64,000 nt of DNA from Pararhizobium mangrovi (GTDB lineage Bacteria; Pseudomonadota; Alphaproteobacteria; Rhizobiales; Rhizobiaceae), in assembly GCF_006516965.1 (NCBI RefSeq), contig NZ_VHLH01000024.1:1-64000 (forward strand), given 5' to 3'. The stretch's first letter is position 1, and each line of letters starts with the position of its first letter. Below, piece by piece: positions 8,540 to 16,781 of the stretch. The position numbers were made by a program, and so were the translations under genes. The notes beneath the pieces are model-generated. The model saw nothing but the letters and a program-made list of their open reading frames with translations. It was not told the DNA's origin and did no database searches.

Positions 8540-9322
8540 TCAGCGACCGGCTTTTCGTGCCGGGTCGCCAGCGCGTACGATGTCGCACCCGCAATTTGCA
8601 AGCGATGCGGCCGACGCATCGTGTTCGATCACGAGATGGGCGAGATCGCCGATCCGTGCGACGGAAAAGGCGCTCGCATCCTGCAGCTTCTCGTTCGTCG
8701 CCGCGACGATCACCGCCCCGGCACGCTCCACCGCGTAGCGCTTGAACGCGGCATCCTCGTATCTCTGCGCCGTGACTCCGGCCGTGTGATCGACACCGCA
8801 TGCGCCGAGCACGAGCCAGTCCGGCCTCAACCGATTGAGATCCGCGATCGCCGTCGCGCCGACCGCACCGCCGATCTGCGGATCGACCCGTCCACCGATG
8901 ACGATCAACGCGAGATCGGTGCGTTCGGCAAGCGCCGCGGCGATCGCGGGCGCATTCGTGACGACGGTCAGGTCGGCATCGCGCGCAAGGGCATGCGCCA
9001 CGGCGAGATTGGTGGACCCGGCATCGACGAAGACCGTGCTTCGGGCGGGTATCAGCGCGGCCGTCGTCCGCGCCAGCGCCATCTTGCGTTCGCGCGCCAG
9101 GGCGCTGCGCTCGGTCAGCGGCGCCGGACCCGTTTCCGGAATCAGCGCGCCACCATAGACGCGTTCACAGTACCCTCCGGCCGCAAGGTCCCGAAGGTCG
9201 CGGCGGATGGTGTCCCCCGAAACGCCGAACTCTTCCGCAAGTTCGCTTGCCACCACGCGCCCGCGTTCGGCAAGCGCCGTTCGGATACGTCGATGGCGTT
9301 CGAGCAGGAGATGATCCGTCAT
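8540..9322 (-). CDS. DeoR/GlpR-family transcriptional regulator
   Basis: Residues 5-55 form the DeoR winged helix: ERHRRIRTALAERGRV, then ASELAEEFGVSGDTIRRDL. The C-terminal sensor domain has the sugar-phosphate isomerase-like fold, with VFVDAGSTNLAVAHAL and LVLGACGVDHTAGVTA. Such proteins repress sugar catabolic genes and are released by a phosphorylated sugar. I start at the ATG at 9322 (MTDHLLLERHRR, 260 residues), since the regulator domain starts five residues later; a GTG at 9355 would add 11 residues. Direct repeats overlapping and preceding the start (9325-9358) are likely autoregulatory operators. Confidence 0.93.
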   Translation of the reverse strand: MTDHLLLERHRRIRTALAERGRVVASELAEEFGVSGDTIRRDLRDLAAGGYCERVYGGALIPETGPAPLTERSALARERKMALARTTAALIPARSTVFVDAGSTNLAVAHALARDADLTVVTNAPAIAAALAERTDLALIVIGGRVDPQIGGAVGATAIADLNRLRPDWLVLGACGVDHTAGVTAQRYEDAAFKRYAVERAGAVIVAATNEKLQDASAFSVARIGDLAHLVIEHDASAASLANCGCDIVRAGDPARKAGR

Positions 9323-9324
9323 GG

Positions 9325-9358
9325 ACTTCGTGCATAATTCGGAAACTTCGTGCACGAA
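9325..9358 (-). promoter_or_regulatory. Candidate operator: paired ACTTCGTGCA repeats upstream of the DeoR gene
   Basis: ACTTCGTGCA occurs at 9325-9334 and again at 9345-9354, exactly 20 bases (about two helical turns) apart. The second copy sits in a perfect 12-bp palindrome TTCGTGCACGAA (9347-9358). The position directly in front of the regulator start fits autoregulation by a dimeric repressor. No experimental support is implied. Confidence 0.55.
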
Positions 9359-9402
9359 TACGCACGGCCGCTCACGGGGTCAAGACCGTTTCGGGACGGT
9401 GG

Positions 9403-9831
9403 TCAATCCGGCTTTTCGGTCAGGACGCGGCCGGCAAGCGCCTCGCCGCCATAATCGCACTGCCGGTTCGTCCCGAACACGGCGTAGCGATTGCGTGCGA
9501 TCAGCCGGTAGACAGCGTCGCGAAGCGGACGCGGTACGAAACGGGCAAGCCCCACGAAGCGCCACCCCGGCAGGCGGGAGACGATGGCGATCGCGCCATC
9601 GGAACGCATGAGCGCCCGCCCGTCGAGGAGAACGGCATTGGTCTGCGGATCGGCGGGGTCGATCCCGAGCGCTTTTGCCAGCGTGGCCCCGTAAGGGCTC
9701 TGAATCGGCGTAAAGCGAAATCGTCGATCGCGGTCGCGCCGGGCCACGAAGCGGATCCAGCGTGAGCACAGCCCGCAGCGCCCGTCATAGAGAATGACGC
9801 CGTCGTCGGGCCATGAACAGGGCTGGGTCAT
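9403..9831 (-). CDS. DCC family thiol-disulfide oxidoreductase-like protein (DUF393)
   Basis: This 142-residue protein starts MTQPCSWPDDGVILYDGRCG and has the family motif YDGRCGLCSRW near residue 16, the DxxCxxC that names the DCC family. The rest follows the usual pattern: a CxxC-bearing thioredoxin-like strand-helix start, PIQSPYGATLAKALG, and a final RNRYAVFG. A redox role is inferred from the CxxC; substrates are unknown. The frame can start six residues earlier (9849), but the ATG at 9831 is the more typical start. Confidence 0.85.
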   Translation of the reverse strand: MTQPCSWPDDGVILYDGRCGLCSRWIRFVARRDRDRRFRFTPIQSPYGATLAKALGIDPADPQTNAVLLDGRALMRSDGAIAIVSRLPGWRFVGLARFVPRPLRDAVYRLIARNRYAVFGTNRQCDYGGEALAGRVLTEKPD

Positions 9832-9842
9832 GCCCGGAAGAT

Positions 9843-9889
9843 AGAGCATTTTCCAGCCGGAGTGATCCCATCGGGTCGCAAAGCGCTCT
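9843..9889 (+). repeat. 47-bp dispersed repeat with inverted ends
   Basis: The element starts AGAGCATTTTCCAGCCGGAG and ends GCGCTCT, so the terminal five bases are inverted. The first 26 bases resemble the reverse strand of 24813-24838 (about 19 matches by eye). It fills the gap between the DCC gene and the pyruvate carboxylase stop. It looks like one of the short intergenic repeats seen in many Hyphomicrobiales genomes. Confidence 0.5.
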
Positions 9890-9902
9890 GGCGGGCCTTG
9901 CC

Positions 9903-12900
9903 TTACGTTTCGTAGACGACGAGCAGGTCCTTGGTGTCGATCTGGTCGCCGGGCTTGACGATGATCTCGGCGATCTTGCCGTCATGTTCGGCATGCAGTG
10001 CGGTTTCCATCTTCATCGCCTCGATGGAAACGAGCACGTCGCCGGCCTTGACCGCCTGACCCGCCTCGACCGAGACGCCGGAGATGACGCCCGGCATCGG
10101 CGCGCCGACATGGGCCTCGTTGGTCACGTCCACCTTGCGCCGCGCACCGGCGACGGCACCCTGCATCGTACGGTCGGGCACGCGGATGACGCGCGGCTGG
10201 CCGTTCAGTTCGAAGAAGACGGTCGCCATGCCCTCGTCGTTCGTCTCGCCGATCGCCTGGTTGCGCACCACGAGCGTCTTGCCCTTTTCCAGTTCGACGA
10301 AGATCTCCTCGCCGACCGGCAGCCCGTAGAAATAGGTCGGCGTCGGCAGGACGCTCATCGGACCGTAGGACTCGCTCAGCACCGCGTAGTCGGTGAAGAC
10401 CTTCGGGTACATGAGATAGGAGGAGAGCTCACGCTCGTCGACGGACCGGCCGAGCTTTTCCTCGATCGTCGCGCGCTCGGCATTAAGATCGGCGGCGGCA
10501 AGCAGCGAGCCCGGACGCTCGGTATAGGGCTTTTCGTTCTTCAGCACCTTCTTCTGCAGCTTCTCCGGCCAGCCCGCCGGCGGCTGGCCGAGATCGCCCC
10601 GAAGCATCGAGACGACCGAATCCGGGAAGGAGATCTCTTTCTCCGGATTCTCGACGTCGGCGACCGTCAGGTCCTGGCCGACCATCATCAACGCCATGTC
10701 GCCGACGACCTTGGAGGACGGCGTGACCTTGACGATGTCGCCGAACATCAGATTCGCGTCGTGATAGGCCTTGGCGACGGCGTGCCAGCGGCTTTCCAGC
10801 CCCAGCGAACGCGCCTGTTCCTTGAGGTTAGTGAACTGGCCGCCCGGCATCTCGTGCAGGTAGACCTCGGAGGCCGGTCCCTTCAGGTCGCTTTCGAAGG
10901 CGGCATACTGGTTGCGCACGGCCTCCCAGTAGAAGGAGATGCGGCGGATCCATTCCGGATCGAGGCCGGGATCGCGCGCCGTACCCGTCAGCGCCTCGAC
11001 GATGGAGCCGAGGCAGGGCTGCGAGGTGTTGCCTGACAGCGCGTCCATCGCCGCATCCACCACGTCGACGCCGGATTCGACGGCGGCGAGCACCGTCGCA
11101 GCGGAAATGCCCGATGTGTCGTGCGTGTGGAAATGGATCGGCAGGTCGCTCGCCTCACGCAGCGCGGTGAAGAGCGTCTTCGCCGCAGCGGGCTTGAGGA
11201 GGCCGGCCATGTCCTTGACCGCGATGATGTTGGCGCCGGCGGCCTCCAGCTCCTTGGCGAGGTCGACGTAGTATCTGAGGTCGTATTGCGGGCGCGTGGC
11301 GTCGTTGAGATCGCCCGTGTAGCAGATCGTCGCCTCGCAGAGCTTGCCTTCTTCGCGCACGGCATCCATCGCCACGCGCATGTTCTCCACCCAGTTCAGG
11401 CAGTCGAACACGCGGAAAACGTCGATGCCGGTGTCGGCAGCCTGTTTGACGAAGTGACGAACGACATTGTCGGGATAGTTCGTGTAGCCGACGCCGTTCG
11501 CCCCGCGCAGCAGCATCTGCAGCAGGATGTTCGGCGCGCCTTCCCGCACGCGGGCGAGCCGGTCCCAGGGGTCTTCGGTCAGGAAGCGCATGGCGACGTC
11601 GAAGGTCGCGCCGCCCCAGCATTCGAGCGAGAAGAGGTTCGGCAGCGCGCGGGCATAGGCGCCGGAGACGGACGCGATGTCGTGCGTGCGCATGCGGGTC
11701 GCGAGCAGCGACTGGTGACCGTCGCGCATCGTCGTGTCGGTGACGAGGACGCGACTTTCGCCGCGGACCCATTCGGCGAACTTTTCCGGGCCGAGCCGGT
11801 CGAGCCGCTGCTTGGTACCGTCGGGGACCGCGCCCTCGATGAAGGGAACGACGGGCGAAGCCGCGGCTGCCGTCGGGCGCGGACGGTCGCGCGTTTCGGG
11901 ATGGCCGTTCACGGTGACGTCGGCGATGTATGTCAGAAGCTTCGTCGCCCGGTCGCGCCGGCCCACCTGCTCGAAGAGTTCCGGCGTCGTGTCGATGAAG
12001 CGGGTCATGTAGGAATTGTCCCGGAATTTCGGGTGCGTGACGATCGCTTCGAGGAAGGTCAGGTTCGTCGCCACACCCCGGATGCGGAACTCGCGCAGCG
12101 CCCGGATCATGCGCTGGATCGTCTCGTCGGCCGTCGGTGCCCAGGCCGTCACCTTTTCCAGAAGCGGATCGTAGAAGCGCGTGATGACGGCGCCGGAATA
12201 GGCCGTGCCGCCGTCGAGCCGCATGCCGAAGCCGGTCGCGCCGCGATAGGCGGTGATGCGGCCGTAATCGGGAATGAAGTTCTGCGCGGGATCCTCCGTC
12301 GTGATCCGGCACTGCATGGCATGGCCGTTGAGGCGGATGTCTTCCTGTTTCGGTACGCCGGATTCGGGAGTGCCGATGGCAAAGCCGTCGAGGATGTGGA
12401 TCTGTGCCTTGACGATGTCGACGCCGGTGACTTCCTCGGTCACCGTATGCTCCACCTGAATGCGCGGATTGACCTCGATGAAGAAGAACCGGCTGCTTTC
12501 GGCGTCCATTAGGAACTCGACGGTGCCGGCTCCGACATAGTCCGTCGCGTCGGCAAGCTTGCGCGCGTAGGCGGCGACCTCGGCACGCTGCTCGTCGGAA
12601 AGGTAAGGTGCGGGCGCACGCTCCACGACCTTCTGGTTGCGCCGCTGGATCGAACAGTCCCGCTCGAAGAGATCGACGACCGTGCCGTGCGTGTCGCCGA
12701 GGATCTGAACCTCGACGTGGCGAGCGCGCTCGACGAGCTTCTCCAGATAGACCTCGTCCTTGCCGAAGGCGGCCTTCGCCTCGCGCTTTCCTTCCGTCAC
12801 CTCGCGGGCGAGATCGGCCTTCTCGCGGATGACGCGCATGCCGCGCCCGCCGCCGCCCCAGGAAGCCTTCAGCATCAGCGGATAACCGATCGCTTCGGCA

Positions 12901-13364
12901 AGCTCGGCAACGGCGTCCATGTCGTCGGGCAGCGGATCGGTCGCCGGCACGACCGGCACGCCGACCTCCTGCGCGAGTTCACGCGCGGCGACCTTGTTGC
13001 CGAGCCGGCGCATCGTCTCCGGCGTCGGGCCGATGAAGGTGATCCCGGCTTCGCGGCAGGCATCGGCGAATTCCGGGCTTTCCGAAAGCAGGCCGTAGCC
13101 CGGATGGATCGCGTCGGCGCCGGAAAGCTTGGCGACGCGCATCACCTCCTCGATCGAAAGGTAGCTTTCGATCGGTCCCAGATCGCGACCGAGATGCGGT
13201 CCGCGGCCGACCTGATAGGATTCGTCCGCCTTGAAGCGGTGCAGCGAGAGCTTGTCTTCCTCCGCCCAGATCGCAACCGTTTTCAGGTTCAGCTCGTTCG
13301 CCGCGCGGAAGACGCGAATGGCGATCTCGGAGCGGTTCGCGACGAGGATCTTGGAGATGGGCAA
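9903..13364 (-). CDS. pyc: Pyruvate carboxylase
   Basis: This 1153-residue biotin enzyme carboxylates pyruvate to oxaloacetate, replenishing the TCA cycle. Domains in order: biotin carboxylase (about 1-460, starting ISKILVANRSEIAIRVFRA), carboxyltransferase (about 540-830, with DTTMRDGHQSLLATRMRT and the metal-site HFHTHDTSG), conserved linker domain, and C-terminal biotin carrier domain ending with the biotinylated lysine in SIEAMKMETAL. All in one chain, as in alphaproteobacterial Pyc. The start is TTG at 13364, decided by GGGAGG six bases upstream (13371-13376). A sigma-70-like promoter lies at 13419-13447. Confidence 0.97.
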   Translation of the reverse strand: MPISKILVANRSEIAIRVFRAANELNLKTVAIWAEEDKLSLHRFKADESYQVGRGPHLGRDLGPIESYLSIEEVMRVAKLSGADAIHPGYGLLSESPEFADACREAGITFIGPTPETMRRLGNKVAARELAQEVGVPVVPATDPLPDDMDAVAELAEAIGYPLMLKASWGGGGRGMRVIREKADLAREVTEGKREAKAAFGKDEVYLEKLVERARHVEVQILGDTHGTVVDLFERDCSIQRRNQKVVERAPAPYLSDEQRAEVAAYARKLADATDYVGAGTVEFLMDAESSRFFFIEVNPRIQVEHTVTEEVTGVDIVKAQIHILDGFAIGTPESGVPKQEDIRLNGHAMQCRITTEDPAQNFIPDYGRITAYRGATGFGMRLDGGTAYSGAVITRFYDPLLEKVTAWAPTADETIQRMIRALREFRIRGVATNLTFLEAIVTHPKFRDNSYMTRFIDTTPELFEQVGRRDRATKLLTYIADVTVNGHPETRDRPRPTAAAASPVVPFIEGAVPDGTKQRLDRLGPEKFAEWVRGESRVLVTDTTMRDGHQSLLATRMRTHDIASVSGAYARALPNLFSLECWGGATFDVAMRFLTEDPWDRLARVREGAPNILLQMLLRGANGVGYTNYPDNVVRHFVKQAADTGIDVFRVFDCLNWVENMRVAMDAVREEGKLCEATICYTGDLNDATRPQYDLRYYVDLAKELEAAGANIIAVKDMAGLLKPAAAKTLFTALREASDLPIHFHTHDTSGISAATVLAAVESGVDVVDAAMDALSGNTSQPCLGSIVEALTGTARDPGLDPEWIRRISFYWEAVRNQYAAFESDLKGPASEVYLHEMPGGQFTNLKEQARSLGLESRWHAVAKAYHDANLMFGDIVKVTPSSKVVGDMALMMVGQDLTVADVENPEKEISFPDSVVSMLRGDLGQPPAGWPEKLQKKVLKNEKPYTERPGSLLAAADLNAERATIEEKLGRSVDERELSSYLMYPKVFTDYAVLSESYGPMSVLPTPTYFYGLPVGEEIFVELEKGKTLVVRNQAIGETNDEGMATVFFELNGQPRVIRVPDRTMQGAVAGARRKVDVTNEAHVGAPMPGVISGVSVEAGQAVKAGDVLVSIEAMKMETALHAEHDGKIAEIIVKPGDQIDTKDLLVVYET

Positions 13365-13370
13365 AGGCGG

Positions 13371-13376
13371 CCTCCC
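13371..13376 (-). promoter_or_regulatory. Shine-Dalgarno fixing the TTG start of pyc
   Basis: GGGAGG on the minus strand, six bases before a TTG codon that begins the conserved PISKILVANRSEIA sequence. There is no ATG or GTG nearby that keeps this N-terminus intact. Confidence 0.75.
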
Positions 13377-13418
13377 TGCGATGTGCCGGTTCGAGGTCGT
13401 TCGAAGGCATGCGCAGGA

Positions 13419-13447
13419 TTAGTAGCGGCAGAATTGCTGCAGTGCAA
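13419..13447 (-). promoter_or_regulatory. Likely sigma-70 promoter of pyc
   Basis: On the minus strand TTGCAC (13447-13442) is separated by 17 bases from TACTAA (13424-13419), a good fit to the housekeeping consensus. The spacer region also contains the inverted repeat ATTGC-N6-GCAAT, which could be a regulator site. It is about 55 bases upstream of the start codon. Confidence 0.55.
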
Positions 13448-13506
13448 TCTGCGAGCGCTTCGCCGAGGGACACGGGCGAGGCTCGCGCTTCGCGCGTACG
13501 GATGGC

Positions 13507-14247
13507 TTACACCAGCAGGCCCAGCCGAAAGGCGATGGCGACGGCGTGGTGACGATTGCGCGCCTGCAACTTGCTCTGGATGCCGTTCATGTACCAGTCG
13601 ACCGTGTTGCTTGAGATTTCCAGCGCTCGTCCGATCTCGTGCGATGTCATGCCCTCGGATAGCCGGTCGAGCGCTTCGAGCTCCCGGCGCGTCAGGCGTA
13701 CGGAAACCGGCGTCGTCATGGCCTTGTATTCGTCCGGACGGCAGAGGCGAAGCAACGTCCAGACCGTGCGTTTCGCGACGGCGTCGAGAAGGCTCATCGT
13801 CACCGCCGGGAGCGGACCGGGCCTGCCCGCCATGGACACGCTGCCGACCACGCCACGGTCGCCATAGACCGGGAACGTGTACCCGTCGAGCAGGCCGTGT
13901 TCACCGGCGCGGCGCATCATCCGCGTCATGCTCGCATGCGCCGGGTCGGCGCTGAACGCTTCCAGCGCCTCGCTCCACCGAAAGCCGCCCTGGCTGCGAC
14001 GCAGGTAGCGGCGGGCGGGATCGGTCGTGCCATACCCCTTCTCGGCATAAAGCTGCCACCAGCTCTTCGGGAAGCGGTCGCCGAGGATGGTGTCGGGGAC
14101 GGGAGCGTCGAGCGGCGCGTCCCTGAAGACGACGTAATGCGGCATGCCGAGTTCGCTCAAGGGCACGCCGAGCGCGGAAAGCAACGCTTCCGGGGATTGC
14201 GCCTTGGGCGCGTCTTCCAGGAAACGGAGAATGGCATCGTGGCTCAC
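13507..14247 (-). CDS. LuxR-family quorum-sensing type regulator (LuxR solo)
   Basis: The N-terminal two thirds match the autoinducer-binding domain: SWWQLYAEKGYGTTDPARRY retains the aromatic and acidic positions that contact acyl-homoserine lactones in TraR (W, Y and D), and GGFRW supplies the later tryptophan. The C-terminal GerE helix-turn-helix runs from LTRRELEALDRLSEGMTSHE to the end. No LuxI synthase gene is in the window, so it may respond to foreign or host signals. I start at the GTG at 14247, which has GGAGG five bases upstream; another GTG six bases earlier overlaps that site. It lies between pyc and aldh on the same strand. Confidence 0.9.
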   Translation of the reverse strand: MSHDAILRFLEDAPKAQSPEALLSALGVPLSELGMPHYVVFRDAPLDAPVPDTILGDRFPKSWWQLYAEKGYGTTDPARRYLRRSQGGFRWSEALEAFSADPAHASMTRMMRRAGEHGLLDGYTFPVYGDRGVVGSVSMAGRPGPLPAVTMSLLDAVAKRTVWTLLRLCRPDEYKAMTTPVSVRLTRRELEALDRLSEGMTSHEIGRALEISSNTVDWYMNGIQSKLQARNRHHAVAIAFRLGLLV

Positions 14248-14305
14248 GCTCACCTCCGTCCGTGTCGAATATCTAGGACCCCCGTCCCTTCGTATCGCCT
14301 AATAA

Positions 14306-14331
14306 AACGCTGACGTGCAACAAAAATTTCC
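14306..14331 (-). promoter_or_regulatory. Possible EcfG-type promoter of the LuxR gene
   Basis: Minus-strand GGAAA (14331-14327) is followed after 17 bases by CGTT (14309-14306): -35 four of five, -10 perfect against GGAAC-N16/17-CGTT. The start codon is about 60 bases away. One mismatch in the -35 makes this weak. Confidence 0.3.
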
Positions 14332-14356
14332 ACACAGGGTCGAAAGAAACCGTCAT

Positions 14357-16744
14357 CTACACGCCATAGGGGATCCATATGGTCTTGATTCGGCTGGCGC
14401 GATCAAGAAGACGCCGGCCCTTGAATTCCTCGGCCGCCACGTCGACGGTGGTCTCGTCGACCATGAAGACGGGCTTGAGATTGCCCGCCGAGCGCCGCTC
14501 GCAATCGGCGATTTCGCCGGCGGTCGCCGCACCCCACAGCACGTCGACATCGTCGTGATCGGCGAGCGTGACGGCGAGATCGGCGCGTGCCCCGGTAACG
14601 ATGTTGAAGGTTCCGGCCGGCACGTCGCTCGTCTCCAGAACCTGGTAGAAGTCGGTCATCGAAAGCGGTGCCGGGGTCGAGGGGACGAGAACGATCCGGT
14701 TGCCGGCGGCAAGCAGCGGAAGCGCCAGCGAAAGGCTGCCGAGAAGCGGGCTCGCGTCGGGAGCGAGAACGCCGGCGACCCCGAAAGGCTCGTTCATGGC
14801 AAGCGTGGTATGCCGGCCGAGCGTGGAGGTGACGCGCGCATCGTGTTTGTCCGCCCATGCGGCGTAATGGAAGATCCGCCGGATCGACGCATCGATCTCG
14901 GCATCCGCCGCGCGTCGGCCGCCACCGACCTGAAGCTCGATCCGCGCGGCGAATTCCTCCGCGCGCTCGGCAAGGTTCTCGCCGAGATAATAGAGGATCT
15001 GCGCGCGCTGATGACCGGAAAGGCCCGACCAGCCCTTCGCCTTCGCGGCCGCCTCGACGGCGTTGCGGATGTCCTTGCGGTTGCCGAGCCCGGCTTCGCC
15101 CACCGCCGCGCCGCGCCGTCCGCGTACAATGTAGCTGTAGCCGCCGTCCGGACGTGCCTGTTTGCCGGCGACATAGAGTTTGGCGGTCCGGTCGACGCCG
15201 CCGGCCGGCCGTGTTTCCGGCACGGGTGCGGCTTCGGCCGGTGCCGTATCGGCAACCTTTCCGCGCGGAGCCGGCAGGCATTCCGGCTTGAGATATTCGG
15301 CCATGCCGGCCGCACCTCCCTCGCGCCCGTAGCCGCTTTCGCGATAGCCGCCGAAGGGTGCAGCCGCGTCGAAGAGGTTCGTCGCGTTGATCCATACGAC
15401 GCCCGCCTCCACGCGCTCGGCGACGTGAAGGACCGTCGAGACGTTCTCCGACCAGAGCGACGCGGCCAGCCCGTAACGCGTATCGTTGGCGAGCGCGATG
15501 GCTTCCGCCGGGGTGCGGAACGTCGTCGAGGCGAGCACGGGGCCGAAGATCTCGACGCTCGCGGCCGTCGACGCCGGTGCGACGTTCGTCAGCAGCGACG
15601 GCGGATAGAAGGTGCCGGTCTCCGGCAAAGCGGCGGCGGGCTGGAAAAGTCGCGCGCCTTCCTTCTGCGCCGTTTCGACGATCGCGCGCACGCGTGTCAG
15701 TTGCTGCTGCGAAACGATCGCGCCCATGTCGATCGCCTTGTCGAGCGGATTGCCGAGACGCATCGTCTCCATGCGTTCGCGCAGGCGCTGATGCAGGTGA
15801 TCGGCGATGCTTTCGTGGACGAGAAGACGCGAGCCGGCGCAGCAGACCTCGCCCTGGTTGAACCAGACGGCATCCACCACGCCTTCGACCGCCGCCTCGA
15901 TATCGGCGTCCTCGAAGACGACGAAGGGGGACTTTCCGCCGAGTTCCAGCGAAAGCGCCTTGCGCTGACCCGCCGTCGCGACGCGAATGGAACGCCCGAC
16001 ATCGGTCGAGCCGGTGAAGGCGACCTTGTCGACACCTTCGTGTCCGACGAGCGCGGCTCCCGTCTCGCCGTCGCCCTGGACGATGTTCACCACCCCTTTC
16101 GGCAGGCCGACCTCCATGCAGATCTCGGCAAACGCGATCGCCGAAAGCGGCGTCTGCTCCGCGGGCTTCAGGACCACGGTGCAGCCGGCGGCGAGCGCCG
16201 GCGCGACCTTCCAGGCGAGCATCAGCAGCGGGAAGTTCCACGGGATGACCTGCGCGCACACGCCGACGGGCGCCATGCCCCGAAACTCGTCCGCGGCGAG
16301 TTCGGCCCAGCCGGCATGGTGGTAGAAATGACGGGCGACGAGCGGCACGTCGATGTCGCGCGTCTCGCGGATCGGCTTGCCGTTGTCGATCGTCTCGAGG
16401 ACGGCAAGGAAGCGCGCATGGCGCTGGACCGCGCGCGCCAGCGCATAGAGCATCTTCGCGCGGTCGTGGCCAGCAAGGTCCGCCCAGCCCTTCTGCGCGG
16501 CCCGCGCCGCCGCGACGGCAGCCTCGATCGTCGTCGTGCCGGCGGCGGGCAGCTCGGCGAGGACGCGGCCGGTCGCGGGCTCAATCGTCTCGAACCGTCG
16601 CTCGTGCGTGCCGGCGACGAAGGCGCCGTCGACGAAATGGGCGAACTTTTCCGGCGTGGCCGCGAGCCATTCACGCACGATCGCGTCGTCTTCCGGTGCG
16701 GGGCCGTAGCTCATGTCCTTGAGAATGTCCGTCACGGCGTTCAT
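14357..16744 (-). CDS. Two-domain aldehyde dehydrogenase (ALDH16 type)
   Basis: At 795 residues this is a tandem ALDH. The first domain (about 35-500) is complete: N170 in VIPWNFPLLML, general base E267 in SLELGGKSPF, and the catalytic cysteine at 301/302 in GEVCCAGSR. The second domain (about 525-795) has the fold but lacks a recognisable catalytic cysteine, as in characterised bacterial ALDH16 enzymes, where it is thought to help assembly or substrate control. It follows deoC by 37 bases on the same strand, so it probably oxidises acetaldehyde released by DeoC, or a related aldehyde. The Pro/Ala-rich linker around 500-525 separates the domains. Confidence 0.9.
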   Translation of the reverse strand: MNAVTDILKDMSYGPAPEDDAIVREWLAATPEKFAHFVDGAFVAGTHERRFETIEPATGRVLAELPAAGTTTIEAAVAAARAAQKGWADLAGHDRAKMLYALARAVQRHARFLAVLETIDNGKPIRETRDIDVPLVARHFYHHAGWAELAADEFRGMAPVGVCAQVIPWNFPLLMLAWKVAPALAAGCTVVLKPAEQTPLSAIAFAEICMEVGLPKGVVNIVQGDGETGAALVGHEGVDKVAFTGSTDVGRSIRVATAGQRKALSLELGGKSPFVVFEDADIEAAVEGVVDAVWFNQGEVCCAGSRLLVHESIADHLHQRLRERMETMRLGNPLDKAIDMGAIVSQQQLTRVRAIVETAQKEGARLFQPAAALPETGTFYPPSLLTNVAPASTAASVEIFGPVLASTTFRTPAEAIALANDTRYGLAASLWSENVSTVLHVAERVEAGVVWINATNLFDAAAPFGGYRESGYGREGGAAGMAEYLKPECLPAPRGKVADTAPAEAAPVPETRPAGGVDRTAKLYVAGKQARPDGGYSYIVRGRRGAAVGEAGLGNRKDIRNAVEAAAKAKGWSGLSGHQRAQILYYLGENLAERAEEFAARIELQVGGGRRAADAEIDASIRRIFHYAAWADKHDARVTSTLGRHTTLAMNEPFGVAGVLAPDASPLLGSLSLALPLLAAGNRIVLVPSTPAPLSMTDFYQVLETSDVPAGTFNIVTGARADLAVTLADHDDVDVLWGAATAGEIADCERRSAGNLKPVFMVDETTVDVAAEEFKGRRLLDRASRIKTIWIPYGV

Positions 16745-16781
16745 GGAAACCTGCTTGCGAAGGCGAAAGGTGATCGGCCGG

